Source: Minwuia sp.
Lineage (GTDB): Bacteria > Pseudomonadota > Alphaproteobacteria > Minwuiales > Minwuiaceae
Length of the DNA stretch: 55,465 nucleotides
Direction of reading: 5' to 3'
Assembly: GCA_029213165.1 (NCBI GenBank)
Contig: JARGNO010000016.1
Location: 12,625 to 68,089 of the forward strand
Shown here: positions 50,580 through 55,465 of the stretch, piece after piece
Numbering within the stretch: position 1 is the stretch's first letter
Layout of the letters: the number at the start of each line of letters is the position of its first letter
Position numbers and translations under genes: made by a program
Notes under the pieces: model-generated
Told to the model about the DNA's origin: nothing
Databases searched by the model: none
The model's input: only the letters and a program-made list of their open reading frames with translations

Positions 50580-51073
50580 GCGCGACCACTGCGGATGCCG
50601 AGCAGAAGGCGAAGAAGGAGAAGCGACAGGGCGGGGGCAGGAACACCCTGCTGCTGATGTTCGGATCGCTGCTGCTTCTGCCCGTCGCGCCTGCGACCTT
50701 CGCCCTGATGATGGTCTACATGCTGCCGACGCTGCTGCTCGCCATGACCCGCATGTTGCGTGTTCCGGGGGCGATGGCGACAGTGTTCGGCATGAACCTG
50801 TCCGGCGCGCTGCCCGGCATCGTGATGCACTGGCGCGGACCGGGTACCTTCGACAGTGCCTTCCGCATGATGGTCGATCCGGAATACATGCTGATCAACC
50901 TGGCGGCATGCGCCATAGGCTTCGCGCTGCTGTTCGCAGCCCCCTTCATCGCCCGTGCCTGGGTCGACATTGCCAGCGCGCGGCTGCGGTCAAAGGCCGT
51001 GTCGCAGCGCAAGCGTCTGCTCGACGAATGGGGCGATGCCGTGCGTGGTGACCACCCGGCACCGGAGAAGTAG
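50576..51073 (+). CDS. small integral membrane protein, partner of the pseudokinase protein
   Basis: A 165-residue protein with a Lys/Gly-rich N-terminal tail and three or four hydrophobic segments (TLLLMFGSLLLLPVAPATFALMMVY, LINLAACAIGFALLFAAPFIA). The C-terminus is basic and cytoplasmic-like. The start is a GTG at 50576 overlapping the preceding stop, which sets 1:1 translational coupling. No known family was recognised. A terminator follows. Confidence 0.8.
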   Translation: MSATTADAEQKAKKEKRQGGGRNTLLLMFGSLLLLPVAPATFALMMVYMLPTLLLAMTRMLRVPGAMATVFGMNLSGALPGIVMHWRGPGTFDSAFRMMVDPEYMLINLAACAIGFALLFAAPFIARAWVDIASARLRSKAVSQRKRLLDEWGDAVRGDHPAPEK

Positions 51074-51140
51074 GCTTCGGCTACCCGCAGGGCGCAACCC
51101 GCAGCTTGCGGGAACAGCCGGGAGATCCACCAGACGAAAC

Positions 51141-51170
51141 CGGCCCGCGTTTCCTGGGAAGCGCGGGCCG
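51141..51170. terminator. bidirectional hairpin between pseudokinase operon and TRAP genes
   Basis: Stem CGGCCCGCG / CGCGGGCCG with an inner TTCC/GGAA extension, lying between the convergent genes ending at 51073 and 51196. The flanking bases read GTTTC on both sides. Confidence 0.75.
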
Positions 51171-51195
51171 GATCCGTTTCAACGCTGGTTCAGCG

Positions 51196-52794
51196 TCATT
51201 GCAACATCAGGTTTGGCAGCCAGAGCGTGATCTGCGGGAACAGCACCACGAGGCTGAGGCCTACGAGCTGCAGCATCACGAAGGGGATGATGCCCTTGTA
51301 GATGTCCTGCATCTTCACTTCCTTGGGCGCCACACCCTTCATGTAGAAGAGCGCGAACCCGAATGGAGGTGTCAGGAATGATGTCTGCAGGTTCACCGCC
51401 ACCAATATGGCAAACCAGTAGATCACCTGTTCCTGCACCTGCTGGAAGGGCAGCCCCTCCAGTCCCAGATGCCCGGCGAACTCGGGCGCGAACGCCTTGA
51501 TGACCGGGGAGAACACCGGAAGGATGATCAGCGTGATCTCAAGGAAATCGAAGAAGAAGCCCATGATGAACACGGTGAACATCAGCAGGAACAGCAGCGG
51601 CCAGGCGCCAAGTTCCAGCCACTCGATGAACTCGATGATCAGGTCCTCGCCGTATACGTTGCGGAACACGGTCGAGAATGCCGTGGCGCCGACGAAGATG
51701 AAGAAGATCATCGCGGTCGTCAGGCCGGTACGGTGGCAGACCTCCCGCATCACGCTCCAGCTCAGGGTGCGATTGAACCAGGCGAGGACCATGCTGCCGA
51801 AGGCACCGATGCCGGCGGCCTCCGTCGGCGTTGCCCAACCCGCGAAGATCGAACCCAGCACCATCATGATCAGGAAGATCGGCGGCACGAAGCCCTTCAG
51901 GATGCCACCGAACATGGTGTTGCCCTCCCGACGGCCCATCCACATGGCGACGACGAATATCGCCAGGAACGCCAGCAGGCTCCAGTTGATCTGATCCAGG
52001 CCCAACTGCTCCAGCACATACATGGCGACCAGGATCGCACCAACGTAGGAGAAGAAGCGGATGACATTCGCCCGCTTCGTCGGGTCGACCTGAATAAGCT
52101 CGTCAGGCAGCGGTGGTGCGCAGTTCGGGTTCAGGGTGGCCCGGGTCATGATATAGGCGAAATAGAGACCTGAGAGCAGCAGGCCCGGCAATACGGCACC
52201 GATGAACAGGTTACCCACCGAGACCGCCAGCAGGTTGGCCATCAGCACCAGCATGATGGACGGCGGGATCAGGATGCCGAGCGTGGCGCTGGCGGCGATC
52301 GTGCCGGTCGCCAACGCGTGTTCGTAACCCCGGTTGAGCATTGTCGGCAATGCCAGCAGCGTCATCATCACGACGGAGGCGCCGATGATGCCGGTGGTAG
52401 CGGCCATGATCGTGCCCATCGCGGTGATCGACAGTGCCAGCCCGCCGGGAATGCGTTTCAGCATCACCTGCAGGATGTGCAGCAGATCAGCGGCCACCTG
52501 TGACCGTTCCAGCATCGTGCCCATGAAGACGAAGCAGGGAATGGCAACAAGTATGGGGTTCTGGATCGCCCCGGATGCGCCATCGCCGCCCCAGACCCGG
52601 TTGATCACCTGGAAGAACACGGCGAAGTCAATGATCTCCAGATAGATACCGACCAGGCCGAACAGCAGGGAAATGCCACCGAGCGCAAAGGCGACTGGCA
52701 GACCCGTGAACAGGGTCAGCGCCAGCGCCAGGAACATGTAGGCGCCGAGGTAGTCGTAAAGGTGGTCGTGAAGGAACCATTCAATGAATTCCAT
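51196..52794 (-). CDS. dctM: TRAP transporter large permease (DctM-type)
   Basis: A 532-residue multi-spanning permease with about 12-14 helices. The family motifs are visible in LALTLFTGLPVAFALGGISLLFG, MGTIMAATTGIIGASVVMMTLLALPTML and PPSIMLVLMANL. It couples sodium-ion movement to substrate uptake with the Q and P subunits. It is about 100 residues longer than the commonest DctM, as in the branch that pairs with TakP-like binding proteins. It begins three bases after the small permease stop. Confidence 0.95.
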   Translation of the reverse strand: MEFIEWFLHDHLYDYLGAYMFLALALTLFTGLPVAFALGGISLLFGLVGIYLEIIDFAVFFQVINRVWGGDGASGAIQNPILVAIPCFVFMGTMLERSQVAADLLHILQVMLKRIPGGLALSITAMGTIMAATTGIIGASVVMMTLLALPTMLNRGYEHALATGTIAASATLGILIPPSIMLVLMANLLAVSVGNLFIGAVLPGLLLSGLYFAYIMTRATLNPNCAPPLPDELIQVDPTKRANVIRFFSYVGAILVAMYVLEQLGLDQINWSLLAFLAIFVVAMWMGRREGNTMFGGILKGFVPPIFLIMMVLGSIFAGWATPTEAAGIGAFGSMVLAWFNRTLSWSVMREVCHRTGLTTAMIFFIFVGATAFSTVFRNVYGEDLIIEFIEWLELGAWPLLFLLMFTVFIMGFFFDFLEITLIILPVFSPVIKAFAPEFAGHLGLEGLPFQQVQEQVIYWFAILVAVNLQTSFLTPPFGFALFYMKGVAPKEVKMQDIYKGIIPFVMLQLVGLSLVVLFPQITLWLPNLMLQ

Positions 52795-52797
52795 GGA

Positions 52798-53448
52798 TCA
52801 GCGCTCCCCGGCCGGCTTGGCGAGGATGTCATCCTCCAGTGAAACCTTCGGCAGCACGGTCTTGTCCGTGAAGTACTGGATGTCGTCCTCAGCGCGCTTG
52901 CTGTTCTCCTCCGAGCCATAGAGGTAGACGATGGTACGGATCAAGGTTGCGACCGCTGCTGCAAGGACGAGTACGAAACCGATGGGCAGGCAGGTCTTGA
53001 TGACATAGCGCCAGGGTATGCCGACAAGTGATTCCGACCCTTCGCCCTGATGGTAGGACAAGGCCACCATGTCCACCGACTTCCACAACGCCAGGCAGAG
53101 AAACGGCACGGCCATGAACAGCAGGCCGAACAGTTCGATCTTCGCCTGGGTCCGGTGGCTGGCCATCTCGCGGAAGATGTCCACGCGTACATGGGCGTTT
53201 GTCAGATAGCCGACACCGAAGGCAAACATCAGCAGGATGCCGTGGATGTGCCACTGCATGTCCTGCAGGATGAAGGAGATGGAATAGCCGGTCGCGATCG
53301 TGATGTCTGCGGACCAGTCCCGGATGATATCGATCTTTCGCGTGATCACATCGAACATGATGATGAAGATCAGCGGTACGATCAGCCAGCTGACGGCGCG
53401 TCCGATGGATCGTGCAAGCCTGTCAGCCGCGTCTGCGAAGTTGAGCAT
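52798..53448 (-). CDS. dctQ: TRAP transporter small permease (DctQ-type)
   Basis: A 216-residue protein with four hydrophobic helices, beginning with DAADRLARSIGRAVSWLIVPLIF and followed by KTCLPIGFVLVLAAAVATLIRTIVYL. The C-terminal tail is charged and cytoplasmic. It is the small membrane subunit, separated from the binding-protein gene by 187 bases that include a terminator. Confidence 0.92.
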   Translation of the reverse strand: MLNFADAADRLARSIGRAVSWLIVPLIFIIMFDVITRKIDIIRDWSADITIATGYSISFILQDMQWHIHGILLMFAFGVGYLTNAHVRVDIFREMASHRTQAKIELFGLLFMAVPFLCLALWKSVDMVALSYHQGEGSESLVGIPWRYVIKTCLPIGFVLVLAAAVATLIRTIVYLYGSEENSKRAEDDIQYFTDKTVLPKVSLEDDILAKPAGER

Positions 53449-53548
53449 TTTAAGCGCCCCGTCCCTGTGATTTCCGGTCTTGTCCTTATCCCCGCTGCGT
53501 CAGAACTGCTTGGCAGGGGCAGGTCGCCGGTTGAATTGGCAGAAGAAA

Positions 53549-53575
53549 CGACCGGCGCGGGGCGCGCGCCGGTCG
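53549..53575 (-). terminator. attenuating terminator between TRAP P and Q genes
   Basis: A perfect 10-base stem CGACCGGCGC / GCGCCGGTCG with a seven-base loop. On the minus strand it is followed by TTTCTTCT. It sits just after the binding-protein stop, so it would end many transcripts there and allow some to read into the permeases. Confidence 0.8.
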
Positions 53576-53635
53576 CGAAAAGTCAGGCGTTGCCGCGGCC
53601 CGATCCGGAAACCGGGCCGCAGAACACGAAACTCC

Positions 53636-54691
53636 TTACTTCAGGTAGCCGCGCTCGCCCCAGGCCTTGTAGCTCTCGTGGAACTCGCTGTAGCTGGCCC
53701 AGAGACGCTTCACGTCCGGGTTGGCTGCCTGCTCCTCGGCCAGAACCTCGGTCCAAGCCACACGAAGCTGGTCCAACACGGAATCGGGCCACGACACGTT
53801 CTTCACGCCGTCAGCCTCGTTTGCCAGCATTGCCGCCGGCTGCAGGGCTTCACCTTCAGCCATCTCAACTGCGATATTGGCCGTGCAGGCGACTTCGAAA
53901 GCGGCCTTTTTCTGGTCATCCAGCTCGTTCCACTTGTCCTGGTTGACCAGGAATTCGTTGGTGGTCGACTGCTGATGCCAGCCCGGGAAGTAGTTGAACT
54001 TGGCGATCTGATAGAAACCGAGTGTCCGGTCGATGGCGGGCATCGAGAACTCGGTGGCGTCAATGGTGCCCAGTTCCAGCGCGGGGTAAATGTCGCCCGC
54101 TGCAAGCTGCTGCGTTGACACACCGAACTTCTGCATGACCTTGGCGCCCATGCCGAAGAAGCGCATCTTCAGACCCTTGAGCTCTTCGAGGCTCTTGATC
54201 TCGGTACGGAACCAGCCCGACGTCTCCGGCGGGATCATGCCGCAATAGTTGTACTTGATGTTGTCGCGTCCATAGAGCTCCTCGCCCAGTTCGACGCCGC
54301 CACCAAACTGCAGCCATGCATTGAATTCCAGTGCGCCCGGACCAAACGGCCATGTCGAGAGGAACGCAAACGCGGAGTTCTTGCCCTGGTTGGCGCCGGG
54401 CGTACCGTAGGCCGCCTCGAACGCGCCCTGGCTGACCGGATCGTAATAGGCATAGCCACCGGCAAGCGCACCCGGTTCGAACACCTTGATGTCGAATTCG
54501 CCATCGGTGACCCGGCTCACCCAATCAGACACGCGATGTCCGACAGGACCAAGGACAGCCAGATTGGAGCCGAATGCCGAATGCAACTTCCAGCGGACCT
54601 TCTTGGCCTCCGCTTCACCGGCGGAGAACGACAGTGCCGCCACCGCAGCCAGTGCCATCACACCAGCAGATTTCATTATTCCGGATTTCAT
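53636..54691 (-). CDS. dctP: TRAP transporter periplasmic solute-binding protein (TakP-like)
   Basis: A 351-residue exported binding protein. Its signal peptide ends near EAEA-KK. The segment LKGLKMRFFGMGAKVMQKFGVSTQ is the DctP helix-9 region with the substrate Arg, and ELGTIDATEFSMPAIDRTLGFYQIAKFNYFPGWHQQST matches TakP-type proteins that bind 2-oxo acids, so an organic or keto acid ligand is likely but not proven. GGGAGGG lies seven bases before the ATG at 54691. ATG 54676 is an alternative. First of the P-Q-M genes. Confidence 0.93.
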   Translation of the reverse strand: MKSGIMKSAGVMALAAVAALSFSAGEAEAKKVRWKLHSAFGSNLAVLGPVGHRVSDWVSRVTDGEFDIKVFEPGALAGGYAYYDPVSQGAFEAAYGTPGANQGKNSAFAFLSTWPFGPGALEFNAWLQFGGGVELGEELYGRDNIKYNYCGMIPPETSGWFRTEIKSLEELKGLKMRFFGMGAKVMQKFGVSTQQLAAGDIYPALELGTIDATEFSMPAIDRTLGFYQIAKFNYFPGWHQQSTTNEFLVNQDKWNELDDQKKAAFEVACTANIAVEMAEGEALQPAAMLANEADGVKNVSWPDSVLDQLRVAWTEVLAEEQAANPDVKRLWASYSEFHESYKAWGERGYLK

Positions 54692-54730
54692 TTTTGAACC
54701 CTCCCAGACTTGTTTTTTTTACGACCCAAC

Positions 54731-54760
54731 TATTCCGGCTGAACAATGCTGGTTTGTCAA
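54731..54760 (-). promoter_or_regulatory. possible promoter of the TRAP operon
   Basis: A perfect -35 TTGACA (54755-54760, minus strand) lies 18 bases before a poor -10 (GGAATA). A run of eight T bases (54712-54720, plus strand) lies in the leader. The match is partial. Confidence 0.3.
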
Positions 54761-54862
54761 ACTCCTATCGGGATGCATTCCTGTTCAGTGATCGGGATTT
54801 GCCTGTCGGGCCAGCATCTGGCCATACTCGGGCATGGGGCGCAGAGGCGGGAGGGACGGCAC

Positions 54863-55465
54863 ATGAATGACGGGTTCACTTGGGAGCCAACGCAGCAATA
54901 TATCGACAATGCGGAACTGACCCGGTTTGTCGAGGCGCTTGGCTGTGCAAGCGAGAAGGACCTGCTCGGGCGTGCCGCGGCTGATCCGGAATGGTTCTGG
55001 GACAGCGCGATTCGCGCACTCGATATCCGGTTCGGGCGACCCTATTCGCAGGTCCGCGATATCTCGGACGGATTGCAGAACGTGCGCTGGTGCATCGGCG
55101 GAACGATGAATTTCTGCGACAACGTCCTGGACCGCCACCGGGGCACGGAAGTCTGGCAGAAGCCGGCGATCGTCTGGCATGGAGAGGATGACAGCCAGCG
55201 CAGCCTGACCTATGCGGAACTGGATCAGCAGGTGCGTGAACTGGCAGCCGGGCTTCGGGCAGTGGGTGTTGGTCAGGGGGATGCGGTTGGCATCTACATG
55301 CCTGTACTGCCAGAGACGCCTGTCGCATTTCTGGCTGTGGCGCGGATCGGAGCCATCATCTCGCCCCTGTTCTCCGGTTTTGGCGCGGAAGCGATCGTCA
55401 AGCGGTTGAATGATGCCGAGGCCGTGGCGGTGATCACGGCTGACCAGGCGATTCGTCGTGGCAGC
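54863..55465 (+). CDS. acyl-CoA synthetase (AMP-forming), N-terminal part
   Basis: Partial gene: 201 codons are present, open to the window end with no stop. GGGAGGG seven bases before the ATG at 54863 sets the start. The N-terminus (FVEALGC, DPEWFWDSAIRALDIRFGRPYSQV) and the adenylate-forming fold (LTYAELDQQVRELAAGLRAVGVGQGD, MPVLPETPVAFLAVARIGAIISPLFSGFG) resemble the acetyl/propionyl-CoA synthetase branch, with an extra N-terminal ACS-type domain. The ATP-binding and catalytic motifs are outside the window. It is divergent from the TRAP operon; feeding an acid taken up by TRAP into CoA metabolism is a plausible link. Confidence 0.85.
   Translation, partial: MNDGFTWEPTQQYIDNAELTRFVEALGCASEKDLLGRAAADPEWFWDSAIRALDIRFGRPYSQVRDISDGLQNVRWCIGGTMNFCDNVLDRHRGTEVWQKPAIVWHGEDDSQRSLTYAELDQQVRELAAGLRAVGVGQGDAVGIYMPVLPETPVAFLAVARIGAIISPLFSGFGAEAIVKRLNDAEAVAVITADQAIRRGS

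Overview
This is a high-GC window whose gene content fits an alphaproteobacterium, probably a Rhodospirillales-type marine or soil heterotroph. That placement is inferred from the hisB-hisH-hisA-hisF-hisE-HIT order, a DUF2794 protein, an endonuclease-type MutL, a TakP-like TRAP transporter and abundant acyl-CoA enzymes. No 16S gene or other direct taxonomic marker is present.

Layout. (1) Positions 1-5152 are the end of an accessory island: the C-terminus of a DUF1156 DNA methylase, a DUF499 ATPase with an N-terminal HEPN-like domain, and a DUF488 gene. The island abuts the 3' end of a tRNA-Lys(CTT) gene (5153-5228, minus strand), the usual border of an integrated element. (2) 5433-16761 is metabolic and housekeeping: an acyl-CoA carboxyltransferase, an exported UlaG-like metallohydrolase, pyruvate carboxylase, choline dehydrogenase, pgi-mutL and a small lipoprotein. 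(3) 16776-20878 is a histidine operon (hisB, hisH, GNAT, hisA, hisF, hisE, HIT) behind a visible promoter. (4) 20887-28750 holds a serine hydrolase, a pair of acyl-CoA dehydrogenases, a racemase-fold protein, an EamA exporter, a methyltransferase and a sulfatase/phosphonate-monoester-hydrolase-like enzyme.

(5) 28963-40332 is the most unusual part. Four tightly overlapping plus-strand genes encode only exported proteins: a 1097-residue coiled-coil plus beta-rich protein, two small secreted proteins, and a 752-residue predicted outer-membrane beta-barrel with a C-terminal soluble domain. I do not recognise them as a named system. Converging on them is a two-gene minus-strand operon: a membrane sensor with a catalytically degenerate HD-GYP domain, and a DUF4962/heparinase II/III polysaccharide lyase. 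A cell-surface or matrix polysaccharide role is my inference.

(6) 40419-55465 contains a VOC protein divergent from an orphan soxA, an SDR, an acyl-CoA synthetase, DUF2794, an ABC exporter resembling the PQQ-alcohol-dehydrogenase-associated type with a dienoyl-CoA isomerase-like crotonase, a ferritin-like diiron protein, a pseudokinase plus membrane-protein pair, a complete TRAP transporter (P, Q and M subunits) and the start of an acyl-CoA synthetase cut by the window end.

No CRISPR array, insertion sequence, rRNA, integrase or replication origin was seen. All functional calls come from reading translations and motifs; no database search was run.
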